Shown here piece after piece: positions 41,916-51,462 of a stretch of 64,000 nucleotides of DNA. Where the stretch lies: the NCBI GenBank assembly GCA_946965045.2, contig OX337232.1, positions 186,001 through 250,000 of the forward strand, given 5' to 3'. This stretch comes from Epithemia pelagica (lineage: Eukaryota > Bacillariophyta > Bacillariophyceae > Surirellales > Surirellaceae). The translations under genes were made by a program, and so were the position numbers. Every line of letters begins with the position of its first letter. Position 1 is the stretch's first letter. The notes under the pieces were generated by a model, which was given only the letters and a program-made list of their open reading frames with translations, ran no database searches and was not told the DNA's origin.

Positions 41916-44900
41916 ATGCCCCGCCGCAAACCCCAAAAGCGCGTTCAAGGCGACGGCAACAAGACGGATCATGAGCCTACAAGGAAATCAAGAAGAATTG
42001 CCAATAAAGCCAAGACAGAGGAGCAGATTGCAGTCACCAAAATGGCGGAAGAAAATATTCGTCTTGTTGCTTCACCGAATCTGATTACTCGACAACGAAG
42101 GGGTGCATCCCAAGTGACCTGCGAAGACAACACTGTCGAAAGGAAGAGGATTGCCAAGATATTGTTAGATTGCAGCGATTTGGGCAAAGTACCTTGCTCT
42201 GTCTACGGACGCAACCGATACAAGAAATTCCCCGGCTTTTTCTTCTGTAGTCGCTGTAAGAAAGGCGATGACGAGGAAGCGTCCCGCCCCAACTGTTACA
42301 TCAACAGGAAGGCGGAGAACGGACGGTACACCTGTACTGCAGAACATTCTGACTACTGGGAACCAACCCAAATCGACCCCAAATCCAAATACCAACCTGA
42401 TCCTCCGCCATCAAGTCTTTTCTGTGTACCCATTAGCCAACGACCCCAATTCATTTCTCCTTGTCCGAAAAAAGTTCGTCGCCAAAAGGAGAACCAAGCC
42501 ACGAAGTTAGACGATATTTTATTGTCGGCGTCGAACAATAACCAACCCGAAGACCGCGATTATCAGGCCATTCAAATGGCAGAAGCGGCAAGCAATCTCG
42601 AAGATGAGTTAGAGAATCTTTCGGAAACCAGACTTCCCCAAGCCAATAATGAAACGACATCACCTACCCATCCAGAACAAGCGACACCAAGTGGAGAAAA
42701 GAGTCCTCTTCCCGAGCCCTCTTTTCTTGATTATCCAGACATACCAGACATTCCAGATGATGAAAGTCTAGATTCGTTCCCTCCATGGCCGGACGATGAC
42801 CCAGAAGATGACTTAGACGACTTGCCACCATTTGAGTCTCAACAGGCTCCCCAGACCCCAGTGCCAAACCCCCCGAGCATGGAATCTCCTGTAGATTCTA
42901 CGCTTCCCTCAAGTTCCATTCAACACAATGTTGAGGCATCATGTGAGACAGATTCATCATATCGTAGTAGAATAAAGGAACTTACTGTTTCTATTAATCA
43001 ATTGAAAATTGAACTCGAAGAATGCAAAGCCAAACTCAAGAAATCGAACGACAACTTGCGATACTGGAAAGGAAAACGCCTCGACCAGTCTATTGCCAAC
43101 CTCCCCAAGTCTTGCTACTATCCAAAACATCGCAAGAAGCTTGTTGAACATATTCGACATGTCTTGGAATCAAGAACAAAGAATATGGAACCAACAAGCC
43201 GGGCAGCAGGCCTTTTTTTCCGGGACGTTGCCCAATTGTGCTTGGACAAAACAGTGCATAGTGGCTTACTGTTTGAGAACTCTTACGCTGTTTTTCGAAA
43301 CTACGTGCGCAATTTTGTGTTTACGCCGTACAATATATTGAAGAAAATGGATCTCACTGGTGGCCGGTTAAATTTTAGTGGAATCGAACTTTTACGTTCA
43401 GTCGAATCCAATGATGTACCCCGCGTTCGGACGCTGCTACCCAGTACATCGGCCCTACAAGAATGTGCTACAAAGATCGAGCAGTTCGGGCAGCTAATCT
43501 TTCCCTACAAACTTATGCGCAACAAGGAGGACGGGTCGGAGGGTTTCTCCTTCCGTGCATCTGACGTTATGTCTGGGATTTTGGTTGCGGGGGGATGTTT
43601 ATACAGCGACGCCAGATGGAGACCCATTCGATTATCCCAAAGTTTGGACGGTGCCCTGTTTACCAAGAACCTCAGCCACACGCTGGGGGGCTTGAAGTTT
43701 AACGATGAATCGAACAGTCTCGCTCAATCGCGGAATAGTGTGTGGCCAATAGTATGTGTCTGCCGTCCCGAAAGCAAGGGATTGGTAAGGTCTGTTTTCC
43801 GCAACATGATTCAAGAAATAAGAGAAGGCGCCCTCACTGTACTCCCCACCAAATATGGAGTTTGGCCACTCCAAATATGCACGAACTGCGATATGTCGTG
43901 CGAGTGGAAACTCCTAGGGAGGGGAGGTGCGGCCCAGCAAGCTACTTTTCCGTGCTCCAAATGCACAGTCAAAAGTGGTGAACTACATTTGTCCGCGGAG
44001 GAGGACAAAGTGAAATCGTGCTTATTATGCAAGAAGCTAGGACATCAGGAGAAACCAGATTGGGTGTGTTACCACCATAAGATGTGTACGTCGGAACACC
44101 TGTCGCATCTTGATGAGGAGGTCAAGTTATTCGCAAAAGAAATGCCGGAGATCCGAAAGAACCTGACCAAAATATGGGCTGACTCCAAGTTAACAATGAA
44201 AGTAAATCCAAGAACTGTGCCCTCTGTGCAGCAAAAGAAGGATATTGAATGTATCCATTTCGATCTTTCACTTGCGTCTACAACACAGCGGCAGGAGTAT
44301 GCAAGATCTCTAACCAACGACCTCGTGGTACGGAAGCTGGACGTCACGGGAGTATTGGAAGAACGCCAATTGCGATTGAAGAAATCTCATATTAGGGAAT
44401 GGCAATACTACCAGGCAGACCAGGTACTACAAAACTACAAAGGATCTGTTCAATCGACGGCCATGGTCTACCTGCTAGATACTGTCCCTTGTATATTGCA
44501 TATGGAAAACCGTATGGGCCTGAAGATTCTTACAATGCTGTTGAAGAAGGGGCTGAGTAATGCGATCAATTCGGATTTGCCGTGGATTCCAGATGACAGT
44601 AATGAAGGTGAACGATGCTTGGAGTTCATCCGAACAGTGAACCGGATTATGTCCCTTCAGATTCTGGGTACTGTGGACCTCCCAACCCATTGGAAAGTCC
44701 CCTACGATGAATCCAAAAAGAAAATAAAGCCTATTACCATGGACAATGTACGTATCCGCAGACTTATGCCCTTGTTTGACAAGCTCGTTGCGGTGTGTGT
44801 TCCAACAGTCGCAGAGAAGGCCCAATGGTCAGCCTGTGTGAAAAGCTATCGGGAGTCAATGGAGATTCTAAAGATACATAGAGACTTGACAGAGAGTGAA

Positions 44901-45773
44901 ATGGATACGTATCAACGCCACGCTGATGCCTTTTTTTCAGTTTGGGTGGAACTCACCGGTGAACATGGTGTGACCAACTACGCACACCTTATTGGGAGTG
45001 GGCATGTGTATGAATATCTTCGTCATTGGAAGAACCTATCATCACATGCCCAGCAAGGATGGGAGGGTAAGTTGCTAATGACACTCGCGCCTTGTTTTAG
45101 ACTGGATCATGGTCTCATCTGCATTACAGCATTTAAAAGCCTCTTCAAGACATTTTACTTCCACCGAACTCAACGCGGTGGGAGTATTAATCAAGGCAGG
45201 GGTCGGCAGTCCAGACTCGAACCTATGGCAAGATGGCTCCAGAGGCGGATGATTTTCCTTTGTGGATATTCGTGGGAGGCCATACAAAAAGGGAACGAGC
45301 TCACGACCGAAGAGGATATTACAAGATCGAACCAATGGGTTCGTAAGAATGGAGGAAAAATCGAGTTCTGTAGACCAGCCAGCAGTCCAATGACTACAAA
45401 TAGCGAACAAGAACAGGCAACCACAGCTGGTCTACAACAACAGACAACTGGAGCCGCAAGTAACGATGGCATTAATAGCGGTATGAACGCGCCCGAAGGA
45501 CAACCTGAACAAAGTGAAACGAATGAGAATAACAGTGCACCCAACCAATCTGCAAGTCAACCACCAGCGACGGAAGAAGATGACGAATACAGGCAAATCC
45601 TGGAAGACGCGGCAGAGTTAGAGAATTGGGAATTTTATGACCCTGGCGACTCTCCTACTACAGCAGGAGTATTGATACATGGACCGGATTCTTTGGTGGA
45701 TGACTGCTTTGGTGAAGACGCATATGAAGACGACGAGGAGGATGATAGTGACGTAGACATTCAAGGATCGTAA
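41916..45773 (+). CDS. Putative transposase-like protein of the two-gene element
   Basis: 1,285 residues, intact. The order of parts is as follows. A basic N-terminus. A Cys/His cluster at about 105-150 (FFFCSRCKKG, then NCYINRK and YTCTAEHSDYW) suited to DNA binding. An acidic, proline-rich stretch at 200-330. A coiled coil at about 350-390 (VSINQLKIELEECKAKLKK). A folded region with SLDGALF near 578. ICTNCDMSC near 655, where two aspartates could belong to an RNase H-like core, interrupted by zinc-type pairs (FPCSKC, CLLCKKLGH, CYHHKMC; 675-722). Near 1,085-1,115 come FYFHRTQRGG and MARWLQRRMIFLCG, a signature I recall from unclassified multi-copy proteins of algae and marine animals. The tail is Gln/Asn-rich and acidic. 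The transposase role is inference from context, size and these motifs; the catalytic third residue is not identified. Confidence 0.6.
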   Translation: MPRRKPQKRVQGDGNKTDHEPTRKSRRIANKAKTEEQIAVTKMAEENIRLVASPNLITRQRRGASQVTCEDNTVERKRIAKILLDCSDLGKVPCSVYGRNRYKKFPGFFFCSRCKKGDDEEASRPNCYINRKAENGRYTCTAEHSDYWEPTQIDPKSKYQPDPPPSSLFCVPISQRPQFISPCPKKVRRQKENQATKLDDILLSASNNNQPEDRDYQAIQMAEAASNLEDELENLSETRLPQANNETTSPTHPEQATPSGEKSPLPEPSFLDYPDIPDIPDDESLDSFPPWPDDDPEDDLDDLPPFESQQAPQTPVPNPPSMESPVDSTLPSSSIQHNVEASCETDSSYRSRIKELTVSINQLKIELEECKAKLKKSNDNLRYWKGKRLDQSIANLPKSCYYPKHRKKLVEHIRHVLESRTKNMEPTSRAAGLFFRDVAQLCLDKTVHSGLLFENSYAVFRNYVRNFVFTPYNILKKMDLTGGRLNFSGIELLRSVESNDVPRVRTLLPSTSALQECATKIEQFGQLIFPYKLMRNKEDGSEGFSFRASDVMSGILVAGGCLYSDARWRPIRLSQSLDGALFTKNLSHTLGGLKFNDESNSLAQSRNSVWPIVCVCRPESKGLVRSVFRNMIQEIREGALTVLPTKYGVWPLQICTNCDMSCEWKLLGRGGAAQQATFPCSKCTVKSGELHLSAEEDKVKSCLLCKKLGHQEKPDWVCYHHKMCTSEHLSHLDEEVKLFAKEMPEIRKNLTKIWADSKLTMKVNPRTVPSVQQKKDIECIHFDLSLASTTQRQEYARSLTNDLVVRKLDVTGVLEERQLRLKKSHIREWQYYQADQVLQNYKGSVQSTAMVYLLDTVPCILHMENRMGLKILTMLLKKGLSNAINSDLPWIPDDSNEGERCLEFIRTVNRIMSLQILGTVDLPTHWKVPYDESKKKIKPITMDNVRIRRLMPLFDKLVAVCVPTVAEKAQWSACVKSYRESMEILKIHRDLTESEMDTYQRHADAFFSVWVELTGEHGVTNYAHLIGSGHVYEYLRHWKNLSSHAQQGWEGKLLMTLAPCFRLDHGLICITAFKSLFKTFYFHRTQRGGSINQGRGRQSRLEPMARWLQRRMIFLCGYSWEAIQKGNELTTEEDITRSNQWVRKNGGKIEFCRPASSPMTTNSEQEQATTAGLQQQTTGAASNDGINSGMNAPEGQPEQSETNENNSAPNQSASQPPATEEDDEYRQILEDAAELENWEFYDPGDSPTTAGVLIHGPDSLVDDCFGEDAYEDDEEDDSDVDIQGS

Positions 45774-45919
45774 AGTAAAGAAGCATAGTGCTAATAAGAG
45801 ATAAATGGCTAGAGTGTTTGTGTTGTGGTCAAAGCTTGTTCGGTTGTTATCTTCTCTACATGAACGAACGACAAACAACAATGGTTCTCGTGGTAATATA
45901 AGGAAGCAAAGTCTGGTCA

Positions 45920-47425
45920 TCAGGCAAAGGACTTAATGTCCTGTAGGAGTTTGATGATATCCTCACGGACGATCGACAGTTGATTTTCAGAGGTTTCCGT
46001 GTACAAGAATCGGGAACCAGCCACACAGCGACAAGTAAAGCTGGCTGGACCATCGGTGGGAACTGATACAGATTCAACTTCCATCACCGAGTCTCCATTA
46101 TGCAAGTACTGTGCACCAATCTTGATTTGAACGAGTGCCTGCTGATACTCGTCAACGTGGTTGTCATCTTCGTCTTCAGAAGACTTGCTGTCATCATCGG
46201 ATGTAGAATCGTAAAGGACATCACCTTCCAACATGCGCTTGAGGTTCGGGCATGGTGGAGTGGTTCTGAGCTCTCCATCTTGCTTTAGGTGGTACACATA
46301 ACGTTGGTAACCCACAGTCAAGCGGACATTGTAGGGAGAAAACGTGAAGTCTACCCTGTTCTCGTAGGAACGCCGTTTGAATGGCCGTTCCTCATTCGCC
46401 TGTTCTTGAGGAGCAGTACCAGCAACGACAGTGAGGTTATGACCTCGTTTGAGTAGTAAACCTTGTGGACCGTCCTGCAAAGTCGGGCGGCGTTCAGTGA
46501 ATCCATACGTCGATCCAGGACCAAGGATCAAACGTAAGATCTCGAGTTCGCGTTCTGTTTTGAATCGAATTACGCCTGCGTTAAAGGTAATTTTGATTTT
46601 GGAACGACGTAGGCTCTGATCTAGGTGAAAGAATGATTCCAAAAGCATAACTGGGTGAGAAGGAACAGAACAGAGATAATTGGCAACAAGAGATATGTAT
46701 TGTACCGCTTCCATAGGGATATGGCCAATATTCAATGATGTCACTTCCTTGTCGGACGCTTGTCCGCTCCGTTTGTTCAGGAGTTTGTTCAGAGCACGTT
46801 TCAACCCATATAGTCCATTCCAAATGGATTCGTGCAGACATCTTTGAGGTACTATGAAGGTTCGGCCTTTCTTGAAATCTGGGTGGTCGTTTGGAAAGCC
46901 AAACGCATTCTCCGATGGTAGAGGACGGAGGGTACGTGTCTTTCCACTATTGTCATATTCCACATCTTCCCAAAATCGACAAATGTAGACGTTGAAGAGG
47001 CCCGCTGCCCATGCGTTCTTTGGTTGAGCCATTTCCTTCAGTGTGAAGCAATAGGCAGGAAATAGAGATTTCGGTGATTCATGGTGATTCGAACAAAACC
47101 AACGGAGATCAGCAGACTCGTACAGCTCAGTTTGACTACTGCCCGTTCCGGATAGAATTGGGGCAAAGTTGTGTTTCGGTGTTTTAGATTTCTTGCCTTC
47201 GGGTTTTTTGCGTTTGAAAAGAGGATGAAACAAACGGAGACGGATAGTAGTTTCGTAAGATGAATCCTCCGACGAGACTTCAGTTTGACGACATTCGATC
47301 CGGGCAATGTGAGTCGATGATCCATCCTTTATGCAAACAAATGAACCGATCCGAAGAAAGTCTCGGAGGGACCGATCGTAGTGAGGGTCTTGATTAGGGA
47401 ATACTGTTTTTTCGTAGGGAGGCAT
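45920..47425 (-). CDS. Accessory protein of the two-gene element, unknown function
   Basis: 501 residues from the ATG at 47425 (MPPYEKTVFPNQDP); the frame is open five codons further but only from a TTG. The N-terminal part (FLRIGSFVCIKDGSSTHIARIECRQ) has the look of a small beta-barrel reader such as a BAH or SH3-like fold, which is inference only. Next come a basic patch (KRKKPEGKKSKTPKH), a Cys/His/Trp-containing middle (RWFCSNHHES), helical segments with GLKRALNKLLNKRSGQ, an acidic run (DSTSDDDSKSSEDEDD) and a conserved-looking end (ASFTCRCVAGSRFLYTE). It converges with the 1,285-codon gene and its intact frame argues that the element is, or was recently, active. I know no family for it. 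Confidence 0.55.
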   Translation of the reverse strand: MPPYEKTVFPNQDPHYDRSLRDFLRIGSFVCIKDGSSTHIARIECRQTEVSSEDSSYETTIRLRLFHPLFKRKKPEGKKSKTPKHNFAPILSGTGSSQTELYESADLRWFCSNHHESPKSLFPAYCFTLKEMAQPKNAWAAGLFNVYICRFWEDVEYDNSGKTRTLRPLPSENAFGFPNDHPDFKKGRTFIVPQRCLHESIWNGLYGLKRALNKLLNKRSGQASDKEVTSLNIGHIPMEAVQYISLVANYLCSVPSHPVMLLESFFHLDQSLRRSKIKITFNAGVIRFKTERELEILRLILGPGSTYGFTERRPTLQDGPQGLLLKRGHNLTVVAGTAPQEQANEERPFKRRSYENRVDFTFSPYNVRLTVGYQRYVYHLKQDGELRTTPPCPNLKRMLEGDVLYDSTSDDDSKSSEDEDDNHVDEYQQALVQIKIGAQYLHNGDSVMEVESVSVPTDGPASFTCRCVAGSRFLYTETSENQLSIVREDIIKLLQDIKSFA

Positions 47426-47586
47426 GCTAGGTAGAAACAAAGAGAAATCTGATGGTGTCGATCAGAATGAATGATGGTCAATCTTGTTCACTTCGTCTGA
47501 GGTTTCATTGTCGCCTTGGAGGGAGCAATGGATGAAGGTCCGAGGAGGTGAGTGCCAGAGAATAAACGCGAGTGGTGGTGTGACAG

Positions 47587-47756
47587 TTTATTTATTGGAT
47601 GCGACATGCAAAGACAAATGACATTTTGGGCTACTTAGACGCGCCGGGTGATGTGATTAAGCGCCGGACTGGTCTTTGGGTGGAAATGACGCGTGCTAGC
47701 GGAAAAAATCGAGCACCTAATGCTCGTATTGGTTGTCTTGCGCAACCACATGAATA
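47587..47756 (+). pseudogene. Gag-like gene of the LTR element, second fragment
   Basis: The frame reads FIYWMRHAKTNDILGYLD and WVEMTRASGKN up to the left end of the 1.2-kb element at 47757. It is in phase with the first fragment (ending 41663) if the two-gene element is disregarded. It has no start or stop of its own. Confidence 0.5.
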
Positions 47757-48955
47757 CCCTCGGTATCAGTGTCCACTGCTTAGCTGTTTTTTGTCTGTGC
47801 CACCTTCACAGGTTCCCAAGTGGACACAGACAGCATTTTTCGTTTTTCGTCTGTCTGTCTAACCATTAAAATTCCTCAGGGTTGAAGCAAGGCCAGCGTG
47901 CAAGTGACAGTTGACGGTTGGTGGTTGTCCTCGCCGGGTCACCACGATTCAAATTTGGGCATCCATCATCATCTCGACACCTGTCACAAAAACCCAAAAC
48001 CGAGCCAAATGCTTGACCATGACGTGGGTGAGTACTTATCTTGTTGTCTCTTTTCCGTTTTTCTCACGCATCACTACTGCAGCTGTCTTTCCTATTGTTC
48101 TTGCATGATCCTTTACTTTTGTCTCATTTCGTACGAGTAGATGACAAGCCGCCAGATGTCAACTGGAATATCTTTTCCTTGCCGTAATTGTTTGTTGTTT
48201 GATTGTTTTTTGGCTACTGTCATAAGCTCTATAGGATAGATTATTCTCTCTCGTCTCTCATCATAGCATCATTTCTCAACGATGTTGTTTTTGCATCAAA
48301 TAGATGGGAAGCCATCTTGCCACACCCTACTGACTAATTATCATATCCTACCTAGGTAGTCGACACAGAGTGCTCAAAGTGAGCGGTACAAGCTTGTGAG
48401 AGCTGTTCTGTTGTGTTTTCATAGCGAAACTGAGGGTCATCGTTGTGCTCACAACAAAGAACAAAGCTGCAACGAATTCACGAATTCACAAGGCTCAAAA
48501 GTCTCATGGATGACAAGCACTGGCGTTCTACTACTAGTAAATAAACAAAAGAATGTCTAGAGTATAGAGTTTTTTTAATGCAATCAAAGTTATGGCGCTC
48601 AGCAAAAACCAGTCATTTCTGTTCGACAAGAATGAACAATGAGAGTAATGAGCTGCCCAGCGACTAAACAGATGAGTAGCGTCTCCCACGAGCAGAGCAA
48701 ACAAAAGTGGCAAGTGGCGAGAATTGTGAGCTTGCCCCAAATTATGCAACAGCCAACCGTCATCCACGCAGGGGACGCTTGCTGGGCTTGCGTCCGTTTC
48801 AAACGTCGAAAAATTCAGCTGGGCATGCGTGCCAATTTGCAATTTGATAATTTCTATTTGCATCAAAAGCGAAAAATTCTGTCTGTGTCCACTTGGGAAC
48901 CTGTGAAGGTGGCACAGACAAAAAACAGCTAAGCAGTGGACACTGATACCGAGGG
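47757..48955. mobile_element. 1.2-kb element with 91-bp terminal inverted repeats
   Basis: The first 91 bases (47757-47847) and last 91 bases (48865-48955) are inverted copies with two mismatches visible. Both begin ccctcggtatcagtgtccac and contain ctgtttttttgtctg-type and cacagacag blocks. The insertion interrupts the gag-like reading of the LTR element. Target duplications could not be identified; the flanks are catgaata on the left and atcctcgc on the right. The interior has no convincing gene, so it is non-autonomous. A truncated inverted copy lies at 34221-35217. Confidence 0.8.
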
Positions 48956-50122
48956 ATCCTCGCTCTGGATACCCACATGGAGTACAGCACGAATATCATG
49001 GTGGCAAAGCATTTGGACGCACACAGAGAATCAATCCTGGCTCTGTATCTGGAACCCAAGTAGGTATCCAAGACAATGATCATGGCAACGCAACTGGGGC
49101 AAAGCTGGGAGACAATGGCAACCCAATTGGGGCAGAGCTGGGAAATCTATCTGATCACTTGGCTAGACCTAAAGTGAGAGTTCAGAATGATGGAATAGAG
49201 ATGAACCAAGATGATGGTTCTTGTAATATCAAGAATGAACAAATCATGGGTAACCTTTTATCTAGCTATGCTGGCAATGGAGTGAACGAAGCCTTGAACA
49301 ATCCTAAAGCTAGCTATGATGGCAATCAACTTGGAGTCAAGATCGATCACACTAGTTCTAGCTATTTAGCATCGCTTGGAGAGAGGCTAGCTCTATCTAG
49401 ATCAATCTCGCAACCAAAATGCAAAGAGGGGGTGAAAGTTCCAAAGAATTCCCCGTCAGCAGCAAATGGGGGAGCACTAGTTCTGGAAAAAGACCTTCCA
49501 ACATCAGAAAGGGGGGCAATATGTTTGGAAAAAGACCAACCGGATGAACACGGACAGAGAGCTACTTCGCACTATGTTGACTACCCAAATAGAGTCGAAT
49601 GGGGAGAAGTAAACTATGATGGCAATGGAAGTGGAGCTCAGAAGGGATATCATCGTTGTGATGATGATTTTATTGATGGAGAAGACTCAGGAATGGAGGA
49701 TTATTTTGATGAACATGATATTAGCCATGAAATCATTTTTCTAGACGATCATGATGGAATCAGCAATGGCTACATTATCAATCTCCTCTTCATCCACAAG
49801 ATGAAACAAAGAGGACGATCACTATCTTTTGTGACGACAAATTCATCAGAGGCATGTGGAGGCAAACACATCTATCATAAAGGAAATGATGGACTTAGAT
49901 TTGGCATGCCATGGGGAGACAATATGGGGAGAAATTTAAAGAGTTGGAGAAAACTAAGTCCTAGGGGACCTATGGTTTTCTGTGTCAATGCTAGCATGAC
50001 TAGCCGAGCTATGCGTTCAATGACAAATGTTCATTATGGACGAGAAATTGGGGAGAAATCAAGATTTGTTGGAAATTTGGTGTGTCAATTTGGTTTGGTG
50101 TGTAAATCTGAATCAAGGGGAG
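48956..50122 (+). pseudogene. 3' coding fragment of the LTR element
   Basis: One frame is open from the right end of the nested 1.2-kb element, through 50122 and into the 3' LTR, stopping at 50229. It reads GYPHGVQHEYHGGKAFG, GNATGAKLGDNGNPIG, then a Ser/Asn-rich and charged sequence with HRCDDDFIDGEDSGMEDYFD. There are no reverse-transcriptase or integrase motifs. It may be an internally deleted polyprotein remnant or an unrelated captured sequence. Confidence 0.45.
50113..50122 (+). other. Polypurine tract of the LTR element
   Basis: The sequence aaggggag immediately before the 3' LTR is the expected plus-strand primer site and sets the orientation of the element. Confidence 0.75.
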
Positions 50123-50755
50123 TCGCACAAGTTATTGGTATCCGATCGAGTCGTCTCGATAAGGAGTACACCTTCTTGTGGTTGATTCACTTAACACACC
50201 GTAGACAAGACTCGAACTATCGTAACTAGTTCTCTAGGTATGCTATTGAAGACGAGATTGGCGCCATTGACCATGACGGGACTACCAACATTGGCTTACA
50301 TGTGAGAATCAAAGATACATGTGAGAACCTGTGGTCATTGGGAAATGGACAATCATCCAAGGATACGTACAGGATTCGTAGCCACGGTACATTAGAGATA
50401 TGACCCAGTAGATCCTCGTAGCCTTAGTACATTTGGGAAGAAATGCACGTAGGATCTCTGTACCCAGTACTGGGGATAATAACCTAATGTGGCAGCAAAG
50501 ACAGCCATGGGGAAAGACATACAAATCTAGAATAAAGCTCACAATCTTAAATCTCACCATTCATCACATCTCTTTGTGTCCTACCTACTCTCCTAGTAGC
50601 TGTTAGCCTTTTCCTTGACCCGTGAGGAACTGGCTACGTAGTTGGTGACTCCTGATTGTCCTCTTTGCTCTCTGTCTGCTGAGGCTTTGGTACAGCCTCT
50701 AAAACCTAACACTCACCACATTCCTGTTTGGGCAGACGCCCTTTAACCTTTGCGA
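50123..50755 (+). repeat. 3' LTR (633 bp)
   Basis: The same length and ends as the 5' LTR, with about nine differences by eye. It is followed by the target duplication cagtc at 50756-50760. Confidence 0.88.
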
Positions 50756-51462
50756 CAGTCATTTTGGCCACTGGGAACAATATTCGTAGGTGTTAGGTGT
50801 CCCTGCATCCGAGAAAGCTCTCTTCCCAGATGTTCCTAACTCAATGCTTAAAAATCCTTATCCCTATAATAGGAAGCAGTCATTTTGGCCACTGGGAACA
50901 ATATTCGTAGGTGTCCTTGCATCCGAGAAAGCTCTTTCCCAGATGTTCCTAGGTATTCGTAAAGGGAAGATTGAGTGGTGGTGCCTGGTACTTCTGTTTA
51001 AGACGATTATCTATACTCTACACTGTGTGTCATATCTGACGAGGTGCGAAGTGCGAAGTACAAGCTCGTACGAGAGTAACGAGTAGATGACAATCGATAA
51101 TCAATAATCGATCAAATAATAATCGATACCTTCAAGAGACCCATTAAATAACGGTACTCGCGTAAATCGAGACGGGGTAATAATTAATAATAGGAAGCAG
51201 TCATTTTGGCCACTGGGAACAATATTCGTAGGTGTTAGGTGTCCCTGCATCCGAGAAAGCTCTCTTCCCAGATGTTCCTAACTCAATGCTTAAAAATCCT
51301 TATCCCTATAATACGAGTAGGAAGCAGTCATTTTGGCCACTGGGAACAATGTGTCCCTGCATCCGAGAAAGCGCTTTTCCCAGATGTTCCTAGGTATTCG
51401 TAAAGGGAAGATTGAGTGGTGGTGCGTGGTGCCCGGTACTTCTGTTCAAGACGATTATCTAT
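50756..51462 (+). repeat. Tandem block of about 120-bp and longer units, target of the LTR insertion
   Basis: Units beginning cagtcattttggccactggg start at 50756, 50877, 51198 and 51325. The first two form a composite that is repeated by the last two. The unit junction (taataggaag followed by cagtc) shows the empty site into which the LTR element inserted: the left flank at 38841-38885 carries the matching half (actcaatgcttaaaaatcc, ggaag, cagtc). Between units lies a motif cggtactcgcgtaaatcgag (about 51153), which recurs after the hAT element at 52392. No gene. Confidence 0.8.

Larger units (their letters stand above)
41664..47586. mobile_element. 5.9-kb nested element with two convergent genes, unknown family
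   Basis: The limits are inferred from two facts. The host gag-like reading stops at 41663 and resumes in phase at 47587. In addition, the first 18 bases (ctgtaacactacccgtcg) and the reverse complement of the last 18 (ctgtcacaccaccactcg) agree at 14 positions. No clear target duplication was found. Inside, a 1,285-codon gene on the plus strand and a 501-codon gene on the minus strand converge with 146 bases between their stops. Neither is an LTR-retrotransposon gene. The larger protein has cysteine clusters, a possible RNase H-like acidic core and a C-terminal motif of transposon-associated proteins. I infer a cut-and-paste DNA transposon with an accessory gene. Confidence 0.5.
38886..50755 (+). 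mobile_element. LTR retrotransposon (non-autonomous), carrying two nested elements
   Basis: Two direct repeats of 633 bases (38886-39518 and 50123-50755) enclose 10.6 kb. The repeats begin tcgca and end tgcga, a 5-base terminal inverted repeat. The element is flanked by the 5-base duplication cagtc (38881-38885 and 50756-50760). A polypurine tract (aaggggag) directly precedes the second repeat, which fixes the plus orientation. By eye the repeats differ at about nine positions, so the insertion is fairly young. The interior keeps a decayed gag-like frame in three pieces (40741-41663, 47587-47756, 48956-50122), separated by two later insertions. No reverse transcriptase or integrase is found, so mobility must have depended on another element. 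Confidence 0.88.
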
